The position numbers were made by a program, and so were the translations under genes. A stretch of 5,193 nt of DNA from Planctomycetaceae bacterium (GTDB taxonomy: Bacteria > Planctomycetota > Planctomycetia > Pirellulales > Pirellulaceae), in contig SKVE01000320.1 of NCBI GenBank assembly GCA_007129635.1, positions 1 through 5,193 of the forward strand. The letters are read 5' to 3'. Below the pieces are notes generated by a model. The model worked only from the letters and a program-made list of their open reading frames with translations, ran no database searches and was not told where the DNA came from. Below, in pieces: positions 5,188 through 5,193 of the stretch; the first letter of the stretch is position 1; the number at the start of each line of letters is the position of its first letter.

Positions 5188-5193
5188 ATCCGA

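Overview
The window looks like a chromosomal accessory stretch from a GC-rich planctomycete-type bacterium (Planctomycetota, probably near Pirellulales). This rests on gene style only: a secreted Cys-rich protein with repeated Y-V-V...C units, a stand-alone WD40-like propeller with many 'SPDG' blades, a small retropepsin-like protease, and a ribbon-helix-helix protein overlapping an HNH gene. No rRNA, tRNA or taxonomic marker is present, so the assignment is inference.

Layout. 1-257 is non-coding as far as can be seen. 258-1235 (+) encodes a 325-residue exported Cys-rich protein with four equally spaced half-repeats, followed by a strong intrinsic terminator (1266-1320). A short REP-like palindrome (1340-1351) precedes a WD40-like beta-propeller gene (about 1379-2986, +) whose 5' end is uncertain. 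A doubtful 69-codon ORF (2991-3200, +) follows at once and runs into the convergent retropepsin-like gene (3185-3622, -), which has its own recognisable promoter and ribosome binding site.

3689-4606 is a graveyard. Two 42-45 bp direct repeats (3730-3816) lie beside the N-terminal remnant of an Rpn/PD-(D/E)XK-type nuclease (about 3919-4068, -) and an HNH endonuclease gene (4038-4606, -) that has lost its catalytic core through an internal, frameshifting deletion. The intact gene upstream of the HNH remnant (4599-4937, -) is a ribbon-helix-helix-like, possibly antitoxin, protein whose stop codon overlaps the HNH start. Its promoter candidate lies at 5005-5034, and the window ends in a 23-bp perfect inverted repeat made of nested palindromes (5128-5187).

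How the parts relate. The two plus-strand genes are separated by a terminator and are probably independent. The minus-strand pair 4937 to 4038 was once a translationally coupled two-gene operon (small DNA-binding-type protein plus nuclease) of which only the first gene survives. I see no complete new multi-gene system. The most unusual items are the symmetric Cys-rich protein, the repeat pair next to decayed nuclease genes, and the nested palindrome at the right edge.
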